Notes: generated by a model not told the origin, from the letters alone. DNA of 64,000 nucleotides from Limnephilus marmoratus (GCA_917880885.1 OU862906.1:57702665-57766664), one strand, 5' to 3'. Numbered from the stretch's first letter, positions 22,581 through 34,810 are shown. Made by a program: numbers and translations.

Positions 22581-23689
22581 TTACAATTACGTAAAATGAC
22601 TACTTTTCCTGAGTTAAATCTATCGCAATGTTTTCAGTATTTTCACCTTACCCTAGGTATTCTATTCTAATTTCCTTTCAAACACTTGTTACTGCACTAA
22701 ACTTTTGAATCGTCCCCTTGTTCAATCGTTAAACTCTAAATTTTTTTGAATTTTTTCTTCCCCAATTCACTTTCCTAATATCTCCGTTCCGTCTAGAATT
22801 GATAACAATAATTTTCCATTGTTTTTCAACATTTCCATCTCCCTTAGCACGTTTTCCCTCGATTTGATCATCTCCGGTCGTCACACGCAATCGTATTCAT
22901 AGGTGAAAATTCTCTTAACAGCTCCCTTCAAGTTTTCCTCACTTTCTATTCGATTTTTCATTAAATATTTTCCATCGTTGTTTACGTGTATTTTTTCCAA
23001 ACCTTAAAGTTTCCAGATTACTTCGAAACCTATGGTTTACCACCTCTCAAATGTACTTAATGTTTACATCTAAACGTGGGTTCAATGGACTAATGTCCCT
23101 GGAATGGCTCTTGTTTCTCATGGGGTTTATTCACCTCTGGATTTGGTGGGAATGAAAAAGTCATTACTTATTTCCTTAATGGCCGAGAGTAAAGGTCAAT
23201 CTTTTGTTCTCCGTTGGTGTACGCCCTCCCGTCTAGTGATTGGTTTGTTTAATTCCTTAATAGTTTTTGCTTCAACCTAATTGGTTGTCAAGATATCAAT
23301 ATTTAGAATTGGGCCTAAAAATGGGATCCCCTGGCGTCGTGACGATTTCTTAATACCATCTGTGATTTTTTTATCAATACTCATCTCACTTTGTTTAATT
23401 ACAGGCCCCTTCTGTCAACACGAATTCAATTTACTCTGATCCGATAGATGTCGTAGGTGTGTCCGTTTTATAAGTAATTGGTATTTTCTTTTTAAAGTGG
23501 GAAGCTACGATATTTTCTTATTTGCACTGTTGATTAATGCAATACATCACAAGCTGAGGACTTAGTAGATTAAATCCTGTTTAATTAATCTGCTGACACA
23601 TTTCGAAGAAAACCGTTCAAATATTTCGAGTGGAGTTAAAATTTTTATTTCAAACCATTCCACAAATTAACACACACATTCGTAGGAAA
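22581..23689. other. Filler of the hAT interval, no gene recognised
   Basis: A ~35-bp block at 23587 (ATTAATCTGCTGACA and following) recurs in the same orientation at 25244, on the other side of the LINE. Nothing else is recognised. Confidence 0.4.
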
Positions 23690-25134
23690 ACCATACTATA
23701 AATAAAAAAATATTTGAATCGATAATCACAAAGAAAATCACTCCTATTTTCAAAAATGTTCTGATCGAGGAAGAGCATGGATTTAGATCGGCGAAATCTA
23801 CAACAACTAATTTACTGTCCTTTATAAATACCATTCTTAAAGCCTTAGAAGACAACACTCGGGTTGATGTCCTCTATACTGACTTCTCCAAAGCCTTCGA
23901 CAAAGTTAATCACCGTATTCTCATGGCCAAACTTTATGCTATAGGCATTAGAGACCCATTGTTATCATTCTTTCACTCTTACTTGAGTAATAGAAACAAA
24001 AGGTTAAAATAAATAACTTTGAATCCTCTAACATTGATGTAATTTCCGGCGTTCCGCAAGGAGCCCATTTGGCCCCGCTTCTTTTTAACCTTTTTATTAA
24101 CGATATCATTAAAGTTTTTTCTCACGCACGTTTTTGGCTTTTTGCCGATGACAATAAGATTCTTAAGATAATTAAATCCCATCTTGATTATTTACTTTTT
24201 CAACTTGATATTGATTCATTTAACGATTGGTGCAAAATTAACTGCATGGAACTTAATGTTGATAAATGCAAAATTTTGTCAAAAACCTATTTAGTTTGAT
24301 TATAAACTAAATTATGTTTGTCTCTCTACTGTCACATCTATCAAGGACCTTGGGGTCACTCTGGATTGTAAACTTTCTTTCCGGGATCACATTAATAACA
24401 TTGTAAACAAATCACTTAAACTACTCGGCTTCATTCATAGAATTACCTCTGACTTTAAACATATAAATACACTAAAAACTATTTACTGTTCGCTAGTCCA
24501 CCCTTACCTCGTATATGCTAGTGTCATTTGGTCCCCTTTTTATGCTGTCCACATTTGTAACATCGAACTGTACAACATCGCTTCCTACGAGGAATTGCTT
24601 GGAGGTTAGGACTTGAAAGAGGAGAATACTCGTATGATGAAATTGAACAAACTTTAAACATTTCCTCTTTAGAAAAACGTAGAAAGGACTCTGATCTAAT
24701 ATGCGTTTTCAAAATTATCAACATTATTACTGACACACCTGCTTTGTTACAACTCATCCAGTTCAACATTCCTTCCCGTATACTCCGAAATAATGAATTG
24801 CTGTTCCTCAATCAACATTCCACTAATTATAGATATCATTCTCCTTTATCCAGAATGTCGAGACTTGTCAACGCAAATCAAAGCATTTAATTTTTTGGTG
24901 TGAGCCTAAATGACTTTCGGCAGTCATTACGCAATGTGGTTTTTTAAAGTCTTTTTAAATCCATCTTCAAGCTACTTGTAGTTATCTTCTCTATGTACTT
25001 TAATATTATATGTATTTTGTCAATGCTCTTCATCTATATGTAATCTCCTTTCATTATGATCTCTTTTTTTCTATTCGTGTTATTGTTATATTGTTAATTG
25101 GACCATTTGTCCGTAAATAAATAAATAAATAAAT
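23690..25134 (+). pseudogene. LINE reverse transcriptase pseudogene with (TAAA)n tail
   Basis: A 5'-truncated LINE. The first frame (about 23703-24007) gives EEEHGFRSAKSTTTNLLSF and TDFSKAFDKVNHRIL. After a one-base shift near 24004 come VISGVPQGAHLAPLLFNLF and the intact catalytic FADD (24141-24152). Another shift after 24297 leads to SIKDLGVTLDCKLSFRDHIN, and a further shift near 24540 to the C-terminal part ending near 24890. The 3' end is a run of TAAA units (25115-25134). The general type is that of jockey/I/CR1 elements; the clade is not resolved. Confidence 0.8.
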
Positions 25135-25850
25135 ACTACGCATTATAAGAGAGTAATACTAATTAAATCTGTGGACATACAAGCAGATTTACCCTTAATT
25201 TAAAACCAGTTTTGTGATCAGAATGTAAATTTCCAGTTTTGGATTAATCTGCTGACATATTTTGAAGGAAAACGTTCTCTTATTCGAAGTGAATTGGAGG
25301 TTATCCATCACATACCCACCCGGTGTAAGTAAGAGAAAGTTACTATTTAACAAGGCCTCTTATTTTTTTATAGAACGACCCTCCAATTATAATTAACTAA
25401 AACTAGACCCCTATTGTCCCTGCATACGTTGTTAGCGAGCAGTATGCAAGTGCTTGATCTGATGACAAACCGTTTAGTATGGAGAAGGCCCGAAGATATC
25501 GATCTAGGGATTGGTTTATTTATGACTCAACCGTTGAATAACATCCCCAAACTGTTTGGGAATTCCCCCTAAGCAGTGATTGCAATACGCGCACAGCCTC
25601 TCACCACTTACTTCAATTCCATCTATGGGCAGAATAAAGAGTTGATATAATATGATTCTTTGGTAAATTCGAAGCTGTTTAGTTAGATGTCGTTACGCTA
25701 CCCTAATAGGAAGTATTTTTTTTTCAATCATGTCAAACAATGAACAGTTTACTAGTATATTATCATAGTCGATGGTATTTCTTAAGGTAGGGCACAGGTA
25801 TTTTAAGGTAGGGCATTTGCCCCCTAATGCCCCCCCTAGCTACGGCCCTG

Positions 25851-26161
25851 ACTGTCACCTCTCCAAAGTTGAGTAATTTTTCTTGCAACAATTTTTTATG
25901 GTGACATTTAGGATGGAAAGATTAGATAGGTGGGGTAAATTCAGGATTTTGACATATGCTACCCACCAAGTCTGCCAATGTAATACCCAATCAATCCCAT
26001 ATAATAATGCGCGAACAACGGCAGGTAACCAAAAACAGTCATAAGTGGGTTTTGGGGGAAAATGCAAATAAACTGTTCTCTCGTCTTTTTATGGTTTTAT
26101 TTACCAAACAGTTACAATTCATTTATTTTTGTTATTGTTAACAAATTGTTTGATGAATAAA
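25851..26161. other. Spacer between two elements
   Basis: It begins with the second ACTGTCAC duplication. No gene is recognised. Confidence 0.45.
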
Positions 26162-28401
26162 AGAAAAAGATATTACACCAATCGGGAATTACGTCATCAT
26201 CAAACATTGTTTTATATACCTACATCATGGTACCTACTATAAGGACAAATTACATGTACACAAAAAAGAAAACCATTATAAATCATATAGGTATTGTGTT
26301 TTGGTGGCCAAATCATGCCTTTCTTTTTATCTAAGAAGCTGATATGATCCATAAAGACCTACGGTGGGTTGACCCAAGGAAGGGGAAACTCCGACAGTGT
26401 TCTGGCAAGGTGGATAACAGGAATTGTGTTTATGGTGAACATATGTGAAGATCTTGAAAGTTTTTGCAGCATCTCATATCCTACTGGAGAGCAGCACGTG
26501 ACATGAGACCTTCTCGAATCATCCGAGATAACAGTGATGTGGAAAAACTGGTTTACTCTCCACCCTCCATTTCCCAAAACTGACAGTTTGCTTTCTATCG
26601 GTAGTGGTTTACTGGCAGGTCCTGAGATTAATTGCCACACAGCCCAGAGAGTTGGAATGGAGGGAGTGATGAAAATTGTGGGGCAAATGTACGACGAGGT
26701 AGTAATAAAACGGAAAAACTAAGTGACCACGTTGGCATAGATCACCTCAACCGTTAAATTGTCGGACAAAAACAGAAGAGTAGCTGTGGATTGATTGCAA
26801 AGCAATCTGATCACGATTTACAGGATGACTTTAAGTATGAGTTGGCCCCGTTCCCAATGTCTCTGTTCAATGAACAGGGGATGTGCAAGGGCACAAAATA
26901 CACTTTGTACTCAACCTTCACTCCTCTTTCCAGCCACACGCCGATAGATGCCAACACTCACGTCATTTTGGATGGTGGCTACCTCTTGCACAAGGTCGTG
27001 TGGCAGCGGAAGAGCACAGTTCGAGCACTTTTGGCGCGTTACACCACCTACGTCCGAAATCACTCTGGGAAGAACATCTCCTTCGTTTTTGACAGCTACC
27101 CCGAAGATGCTACCAAAAAAACATAAAAAACCGCGGAACGACTCCGGCGCTACGCAGCTCAAACCAGCTACGAATTGACGTTCAATGAATCCACAGTAAT
27201 TCAAATTGCTCAAGAGCATGTATTGGGCAATGAGAACAACTAGTGACGCCTAATTACACTCCTTTGTGACGTCTTTCAGAAGGAGGGAGTAGAAGTGGTT
27301 GTTGCCGAAGAAGATTCGGATCGAGAGATCGTCATGATGGCGCTTTCAAAAAGAGCAGTAGCCGATCGGGTCGTCATAGCGGGAGAAGACGTCGACCTGC
27401 TCGTTCTTCTCAATGGTTTAGGCGCTGAAGAGACAAACGTCTACCTTCAGAAGAGCACGAAGGATGAAGCTGGTTGCTGTCACTACTCTACGACCTCCTA
27501 CAACCACCAGGGCTCACGGCGATCACCAGGAACGGTACTATTCAACCGTGCGTTTACCGGGTGCGATACCACTTTAGCACCGTTTGGCCAAGGAAAGAAC
27601 AAAATCACCACACTCCTGAGCAAGAGTGAACCACTTGCTAAGCAAGTGGAGGTCTTCCTTCGGCCGGACTCCACCGCACAAGCCGTGAGAGAAGCAGGCA
27701 TCAAGTGCTTTGTGGCTCTATATGAGGGGTGACATCGCCAGGGGTACTTTGGATTTCCTGAGGTATAATACGTTTGTCACTTTGACGAGCATAAACCTCG
27801 CCGTTTGCCACCGACGGAAGATGCCGCAGGCCACCATGGAGCAAGGTGCTACCTCCAAGTGCAGAAGTGGCGACGGGTCAACTTGAATCCCAATGAATGG
27901 GGGTGGATACTGTCTTCTGAGGGACTCAACCCCATCCCCATCACCACGGATCCCGCACCTCCTGCCCTTCTGCGAAAATTTTTATGTAAATGCAAGAAAA
28001 TGTGCTCTGGGAGCTGCTCGTGCAGAAAGGCTGGGCTCTACTCCTCAGTCCTCTGCCAGTCATGCGGTGGCAAATTGTGCATTAACGTCCCGGACGTGGA
28101 GCTGAAATACTCGGATGATGAAGATGACCCGACTAAGGACTGTGCGCCTCTCCCAGCGTCCATCACAGGTATCGAGACACCTTCGTGCGAGCCCAAGTCC
28201 GGGCCATCTAAGATAAAAAATGGCATGATTTGGCAAACACAACACAATACCTACAAGATTTATATTTGTATTCTTTTTTGTGTACATGTATTTTGTCCTC
28301 ATAGTAGGTACCGTGATGTTTGTACAAGCATTTTAGTATGTAGGTATATAAAACAATGTTTGATGATGACGTAATTCCCAACAGGTGTATTAGCTTTTTC
28401 T
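26162..28401 (+). mobile_element. Element with ~180-bp terminal inverted repeats carrying a decayed gene
   Basis: Left 26162-26334 and right 28211-28401 are inverted repeats. They share AGAAAAAG, a TACACC block, GGGAATTACGTCATCATC and onward through TATATACCTAC, GGTACCTACTAT, ACATGTACACAAAAAAGAA and GGTATTGTGTT, with one ~20-bp gap. Between them lies a single decayed gene (next entry). The arrangement is that of a DNA transposon, but the gene is not a known transposase. The exact outer ends and target duplication could not be fixed. Confidence 0.72.
26390..28248 (+). pseudogene. Decayed gene: PIN/FEN-like domain plus CXC-type cysteine cluster
   Basis: Readable in order: CEDLESFCSISYPTGEQHVT (near 26430), WFTLHPPFPKTDSLLSIGSG and PEINCHTAQRVGMEGVMKI (26540-26720), YELAPFPMSLFNEQGMCKGT (near 26835), LDGGYLLHKVVWQRK, SFVFDSYPEDATKK, then AEEDSDREIVMMALSK and GEDVDLLVLLNGLG (27301-27426) with acidic residues placed as in PIN/FEN-type nucleases, FNRAFTGCDTT, PPTEDAAGHHGARCYLQVQK and WGWILSS. 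It ends in a cysteine cluster (CKCKKMC, CSCRKAGL, CQSCGGKLC) like half of a tesmin/TSO1 CXC motif. In-frame stops at 27124, 27241 and 27244, and shifts near 26500, 27725 and 27800, break it. I know the family only as recurrent uncharacterised arthropod proteins; the nuclease reading is inference. Confidence 0.6.
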
Positions 28402-29074
28402 ATTTTTAAACGACTTCAAAAATGAGGAGGTTCTCAATTCGACTGTATTTTTTTTTTATGTTTGTTACCTCAGAACTTTCGACTGGGTGAACCAATATTG
28501 ATTATTCTTTTTTATTTAAAATCTGATGCTTCCCGTGTGGTCTCATTTTAATTTGGTTCAGTTCCGACAATGGCATCTATGCGAAAACTATATAAAACTT
28601 GAATTTGCAATAAGTATGTGCGCGACAAATGGACAAATAACTCAATATCACGCCAACCGATTTCTATGATTCTTTTTTTTATTGGAAAGGATGTACTTTA
28701 AGGGTAGTTTGATGAGAGTTTGGTTAGGTTCTGATAATGGGATCCAAATATCGGAACTCTTCAATTCTCAGGAGCAAATTAACGATACTCGGCCGAATCT
28801 CTTAATTTGACCCTAACGTTGTTATGGTCAAATTATGTCTGTCTCATATGAGCAGCACGTTTAGTAGGTCTACCCAAATTCAAACAAATTAGTTAGTGCA
28901 TTCAGATTCAATAAAAATAAAAATATAAACAAAAATTTTAACAAAACAAAAAAACGAGTTAAAAAAATTCACTAAAAAGTAATAAAATAATTTCGTGTTT
29001 TTCTACAACTTCATAATCAACTTTTCTACTCATCAATACGTAGGTACGATTGTTATTTTTGGAGTACATCGCAG
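28402..29074 (+). repeat. Repeat B, copy 1 (left part)
   Basis: The body begins with ACGACTTCAAAAA and GAGGAGGTTCTCAATTCGAC and matches 32876-33535 throughout. It ends in an arm (about 28920-29074: AACAAAATTTTTG side to CGATTGTTATTTTTGGAGT) whose inverted partner is at 32746-32875, on the far side of the LOA-like LINE. Confidence 0.75.
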
Positions 29075-32000
29075 CCCAGCAGCGGCTGCCGTGCTCAACA
29101 GGAGAGTTACCCGGGACCGTGTGGATGTCGCGCTGATTCAAGAACCCTGAACTTACAGGGAGAAGGTCAGAGGACTAAACATGGACCAGGGTCTACTCTA
29201 CTACAAGGAGTCGGGGGAAAGACCACGGGCCTGCATTCTCATCAGAGGGATAGCATGCACACTGCTCCCCGATCACTGCAGCAGGGGCCTGGTGGCTGTG
29301 AAGCTACAGGTCACGCTGGATCAAAGAAGCAGGGAAGTAGTGGTGGCGTCAGCATACATGCCCTATGACTCTGCGGAATTACCACCCTCAAGGGAAATAA
29401 CGAGACTCATCCAGGATTGCAGGGAGAAGGGTAGGGAACTGATACTCGGAGTAGATGCTAACTCGCACCACACTGTGTGGGGGAGTACGGACATCAACAA
29501 ACGAGGACAGGACCTCCTGGAATACCTGATGACAGTGAATCTTGAGATTCTCAATAGAGGTAGGGAACCTACTTTTGTTATAAGTAACAGACAGGAGGTG
29601 ATAGACCTGACCCTAGGAACCTTGGGAGTCTCAAGATGGAGAGTGTCGGATGAACCATCCCTGTCGGATCACCGGCACATAGTATTTGAACTAGAGGGAG
29701 AGCCAAATAAAACGGGGACCGACACATACAGGAACCCAAAAGCAACTGACTGGACTCGGTATTCAGAGGAACTAAAAATAGGAATGACTAGATTCCCAGT
29801 GAAATACGGCTGCCCTGAAGAAATTGAGGACGCAGTAGAAATACTGAGGGACTCGATGATAGGGGCATTCGAAAATAGCTGTCCTCTGAAGACAAGTACC
29901 AGGGATAAAACGCCGTGGTGGAGCAGGAAACTGCAGGAGCTACGGAAACTAGTAAGGCAAGCTTTCAATAGGGCCAAAAAATCTGGAAACTGGGATGCTT
30001 ACAAGCAATACCAGAAAGAGTACAAGGAAGCAATCCGGATAGCCAAAACAAACTCCTGGGAGAAGTACTGCGGGGAGGTGGAAACCATCCCGCAGGCGGC
30101 AAGAATTCAAAAAATCCTTGCTAAAGACCCAGGGGCAGCTAAAGGCCCATTTCGGAAAGCCGATGGAAGTTTCACCGATAACTGCGAGGAGGAGTTGGAG
30201 GAACTGCTGGGAAAATATTTTCCCGGCTACAAAAAGTTAGAAGCAGGTGACACCGGGCCACCACCAGCCCGAGTTATGCGGGAAGGTAAGGACTGAGACA
30301 CTGCAGCTAAAATAGTGACTCCCTCCAAAGTTAAATGGGCAATCGAAGGGTTCGACCCCTTTAAAAGCGCGGGAGAAGATGGTATCTTTCCGGCACTTCT
30401 TCAGAGGGGCCTAGATACAATCTTGCTTCCGGTAACTAAGATCCTGAGGGCGTGCTGCGCCCTCGGATACATCCCCACACCATGGAGGAAAACAAGGGTA
30501 GTGTTCATACCTAAACCAGGGAGAACTGACTACGACCAACCAGGCGCATTCCGTCCAATTAGCCTCACCTCTTTTCTTCTAAAGACAATGGAGAGGCTAA
30601 TGGATAGGCACATAAGAGACGGGGCAATGAGAGAAAATCCCCTCCATGAGTTACAATTTGCGTATCAACCAGGTAAGTCGGTTGACACGGCACTGCACAG
30701 GTTGGTATACAAACTGGAGCAGGCGCAGGCAACCGGGGAACTAGCGGTTGGACTCTTCCTGGACATAGAGGGAGCATTCAATTGCACCACTATTAAATCC
30801 ATCGAAGAAGCGGCAGAAAGATATGGACTCGACAAAACCACTAGAAAGTGGCTGAAGAACATGCTTTCAGGTCGGATTCTTACGATGAAAAGGAGTGAGG
30901 TGATACTCAGAGTATTGGTGACGCGAGGGTGTCCACAGGGGGGGGTTTTATCACCCTTGCTGTGGAACCTGGTAGTGGACAACCTCATCAGGAAACTCAA
31001 CAACAAGGGCCTGTATACTCAAGGGTACGCGGATGACATTGCAACCATAATAAGGTGTTGGGATGCAGACACGACTAGAGGCCTCATACAATCAACACTG
31101 GCAACAGTGGAAGAATGGTGTGAAGAAACAGGGCTGTCGGTCAACCCAGACAAGACAGAACTAGTAATCTTTACACGCAAAACTAGAGGGATGGAGCAAT
31201 CCAACCTTCTACGGAAAGGAAGTAGAACCCTCTGACACGGTTAAGTACCTCGGAGTCATCTTAGATGCCAAACTGAGCTGGAAAAACCAGGTGGAGACTG
31301 TAAGCAGAAAAGCCTGTGCTCTTATGTGGGCAACTAGGCGAATCTGCGGCAGAACGTGGGGACTCAAACCCAAAATGATGCGATGGCTGTACACAGCCGT
31401 TGTAAAACCAAGACTCATGCATGCAGCCTTGGTCTGGTGGAGAAGAACAACACTGAAAACAGTGAGGGCCACACTCAACCACATACAGGGACTTGCATGC
31501 AGAGGAATCACAGGAGCTATGCGAACCACTCCAATACTAGCCATGGGAGTGCTGCTAGATCTTCCCCCACTAAACTTAGAAATAGAGGGGGGCGGCGATG
31601 GCGGCAGCCTACAGGTTACAATGCAAAGGTCAATGGAGAGGTGAGTTGCCCAAAAACAGTCATACGGAGATCGGAACAAGACTGAGGGCAATTAGTCCGA
31701 CAGCTGGAATGAAGCAGGACGGCAAACAAGCCGAATACTTCTTCAGACAGCAGTTTGATGTGATGTACCCCACCCGGGAGGAGTGGGACATGGTCCCAGG
31801 TCCAACCTCCAGACAGGAACTAATCTGGTTCACAGATGGGTCCAAAATGGAGGAAGGAACGGGGGCTGGGGTATGTTTACAGGGTTCCAAGAGGGAACTA
31901 AGTATACCTCTAGGAATACACTGCACTGTGTTTCAGGCTGAGATGAAAGCCATCTTGGCCTGCGCACAGGAGAATATACGTATCGGGTACAGGAATAAGA

Positions 32001-32745
32001 ACATAACTATTTGTTCTGATAGCCAGGCAGCCCTTATGGCACTGAAAGTAACCGATGCGACTCCAGACTGGTGATGGAATGTAGAACCGTTCTTACAGAA
32101 CTCGCTACCATCAATAAAATAACCCTGATATGGGTAACAGGACATAAGGGTATTGAGGGCAACGAGCGGTCTGAAGAACTAGCAAGGAAAGGGGCGAAAG
32201 CACCACTTGCGGGATCTGAGCCGGCCGTAGGAGTAGCAGCTTGCCACACCAAATTACATATCGAGAGGTGGGTCAAATCCCAGCATTGGAAGGAATGGTA
32301 GAGGGCACCCGGAATGAGACAATCCAAAGTACTCATAAACGGACCCGACCCCAGACGGACCAGGAAACTACTCGATATGGACAGAAACTCGCTGAGGGAA
32401 CTGGTAGGCCTACTAACGGGACACTGCCATCTCAGAAAACACATGCAGCTATTGGGAGTGGAAAGCACCAGTAGATGTAGAAAATGTGAAGAGGATGAAG
32501 AGACTCCAATTCACTTATGGTGCCAATGTCCTGCCCTGGTGGGAATTAGGCTCAGATACCTGGGGAGACATGTTGTAGAACCAGAAGACCTAGCCACATA
32601 TCCGATAACATCTCTGGTGAACTTTATTAAAGGGACTGGGTTATTGTTAAAGGATTGAGGTAAAATGGGAGAAAGTACAATGGGCCCATGGCCTAAGTAC
32701 TCACGGGAACCAATGGTAAACCGTCTCCGCTTTTATAAAAAAAAA
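29075..32745 (+). pseudogene. LOA/I-like LINE with endonuclease, reverse transcriptase and RNase H, recently decayed
   Basis: The domains in order are: APE-type endonuclease (start truncated; LILGVDANSHHTVWGS near 29440-29486, SDHRHIVFE near 29667-29690); reverse transcriptase at 30315-31235 with AFRPISLTS, LFLDIEGAFN, RGCPQGGVLSPLLW and intact GYADD at 31023-31037; RNase H at 31820-32200 with FTDGSKMEE, AEMKAILAC, CSDSQAAL and TGHKGIEGNERSEELARKG; and a C-terminal cysteine/histidine cluster (CRKCEEDEETPIHLWCQC). Decay consists of in-frame stops (near 29149, 30294 and 32304) and frameshifts near 31200, 31590 and 32060. The first two stops are TGA where relatives have Trp. The 3' tail ends in poly(A) at about 32729-32742. 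RNase H plus sequence style suggests a LOA (Lian)-like member of the I group. Confidence 0.85.
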
Positions 32746-33842
32746 AAATACATATTGATGAGTAGAAAAAGTAAGTTGATTTTGAAGTTGTAAAAGAACA
32801 CGAAATTATTTTTTTACTTTTTAGTGCATTTTTACAAGTCGTTTTTTTGTTTTGTTAAAATTTTTGTTTATATTTTTAAACGACTTCAAAAAGGAGGAGG
32901 TTCTCAATTCGACTGTATTTTTTAATTTTTTTTATGTTTGTTACCTCAGAACTTTCGACTGGGTGATCCGATATTGATGATTCTTTTTTTATTTGAAAGC
33001 TGGTGCTTTCCGTGTGGTCCCATTTTAATTTGGTCCAGTTCCGACAATGGCATCCATGAGAAAACGATATAAGACTTAAATTTGCATTTGCGCGACAAAT
33101 GGATGAATAACTCAATATCACGCCTACCGATTTCGATGATTCTTTTTTTATTGGAAAGGATGTACTTCAAGGGTAGTTTGATGAGAGTTTGGTTGGGTTC
33201 TGATTATGGGATCCATGACAAAGTAACGGAACTCTTCAATTCTTAGGAGCAAATTAACGATACTCGGCCGAATCTCTTAATTTGATCCTAACGTCGTTAT
33301 GGTCAAATTATGACTGTCTCATATGAGCAGCACGTTTAGTAGGTCTACTTATATTCAAACAAATTAAGTGTACTTCAGATTCACTAAAAGTAAACAAAAA
33401 TTTTAACAAAACAATAAACGACTTAAAAAATGCACTAAAAAGTAAAAAAAATATTTCGTATTCTTCTACAACTTCATAATCAACTTAACTTTTTCTACTC
33501 ATCAATATGTAGGTACGATTGTTATTTTTGGAGTCGGTGTCAGCAAAGGTGCCCGGCCCGGCGTGTTAACTTGACAGCTCCCCTCACGCCGCGGCCCCAC
33601 TCTCGCCTCTCGCCTCGTCAAGTCGCTCGTGCGACACAAGCACATCTCACCTATAATTATGTATGTAGTTACAAACCTACCTTGACTGACACCGACTCCA
33701 AAAATAACAATCGTACCTACATATTGATGAGTAGAAAAAGTAATTCGATTATGAAGTTGTAGAAGAATACGAAATTATTTTTTTACTTTTTAGTGCATTT
33801 TTTGAAATCGTTTTTTGTTTTGTTAAAATTTTTGTTTATTAG
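32746..33842 (+). repeat. Repeat B: right arm of copy 1, then copy 2 with foldback end
   Basis: 32746-32875 is the inverted arm of copy 1. Copy 2 starts at 32876 with the same GAGGAGGTTCTCAATTCGAC body. It ends in inverted arms 33383-33535 and 33692-33842 around a GC-rich core (33536-33691) that itself opens GGTGTCAG and closes CTGACACC. The result is a tandem of two foldback-ended units. No coding capacity is seen. Confidence 0.72.
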
Positions 33843-34554
33843 CATCAATATTACTGTCTGGAGATGTTATAATATTTAGGTCAATGTGAATGAGATTGGC
33901 GAGATTTTTCCCAACATTTGCAAAGAAGGTGTTAAATATATTTTTTAATTCCTGCCACCTCGGAACAGGCTCAGCCTAGTGAGGTGGTATATACCAAAAA
34001 AATGTATATTGTATTTTGATATATTCTATTGTAATATCTTGGTTAATAAATAATAATAAAAAAATATATAAATTTGCAGCTTTTGATGGGTTTTCTTTAC
34101 AACATGTTTTTGAGTTATCATGAATAATAGAATTGATTTCATTATTATTGTTTTTTGTTGTCAATTATTTAATTTATAACCGTCCATACTATTTTACTAC
34201 CAATTTCAGCTTGATCCAACTTCCGTGTATAGTAACTTTCTTTAGTAGGTTTTATGATACATGAAAGTTTGTTTTTATATGCTTTAAAGTGATTTTACAG
34301 CAGATATTGACATCATTACATTGTAATAATTCGATCCAATTTTCTGATTGTAATTTATTTTTTAATGTATATATATTAACTACTTTTTTGGAAGATTTTT
34401 TTTTGTTTAAATGATGGCAATATTGGATTGCTGGTTTTGTCGTTAAAGTACATGAATAGTTATCAGATTGTTATCAGTAATAGTTGTATGACAATGGGAA
34501 AATGGAATGACAGCTGCTGTTATATTTTGGATGTTCGGTATATTTGTAAAAATA
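33843..34554. other. AT-rich DNA, probably decayed LINE 3' side
   Basis: Minus-strand reading continues weakly from the endonuclease remnant at 34555 but gives no conserved motif. No other feature is seen. Confidence 0.35.
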
Positions 34555-34810
34555 TGATCTAAGCATGAAGGTCGTTGACCTCGAACTCGTCTCTAGTGTA
34601 CGAATTTACGCTCGATAAATAACTGAGTTCACATGTTGAGATAGCTATCTTTATCCTCACTAGAGTAGTCGCTTGCGATATTTAAATTCATATCTCAAAC
34701 AATAACATTATTTTTATTTGTAAAATTTAATAAAATATTTTTTAATTCATCCATAAAGTGTGACACTATCGACTTATGCGTTCGATAAATAGCAAAAGTA
34801 TTATAATGTT
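34555..34810 (-). pseudogene. LINE endonuclease-domain remnant
   Basis: The minus strand reads AIYRTHKSIVSHFMDELKN, then NFTNKNNVIV, a stop, DMNLNIASDYSSEDKDSYLN, and after a stop and shift RRVRGQRPSCLDHIFTN and NITAAVIPFSHCH. This is the core and end of an APE-type endonuclease as found in jockey/CR1-like LINEs. The Gly before DMN and the Ser-Asp-His near the end are lost to stops or changes, so it is inactive. The reverse transcriptase that should follow is absent. Confidence 0.65.

Larger units (their letters stand above)
12800..25850. mobile_element. 13-kb interval bounded by hAT termini
   Basis: The left end CAGGGCCGTAGCTAG and the right end CTAGCTACGGCCCTG form a perfect 15-bp terminal inverted repeat, and both are followed inward by related GGTAGGGCA or ATAGGGCAG motifs. 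Exact 8-bp duplications flank them, the hallmark of hAT transposition. No transposase is recognisable inside. Recognised nested insertions (13896-14693, 16324-19673, 22360-22580 and 23690-25134) account for under half of the length. Whether the rest was carried as cargo or came from further unrecognised insertions cannot be told from one copy. Confidence 0.75.

Noticed and set aside
31209..31691. 160-codon minus-strand frame and other antisense frames in 26.9-32.5 kb
   Set aside because: They are antisense shadows of the LINE and of the PIN-like pseudogene, which carry recognisable plus-strand motifs.
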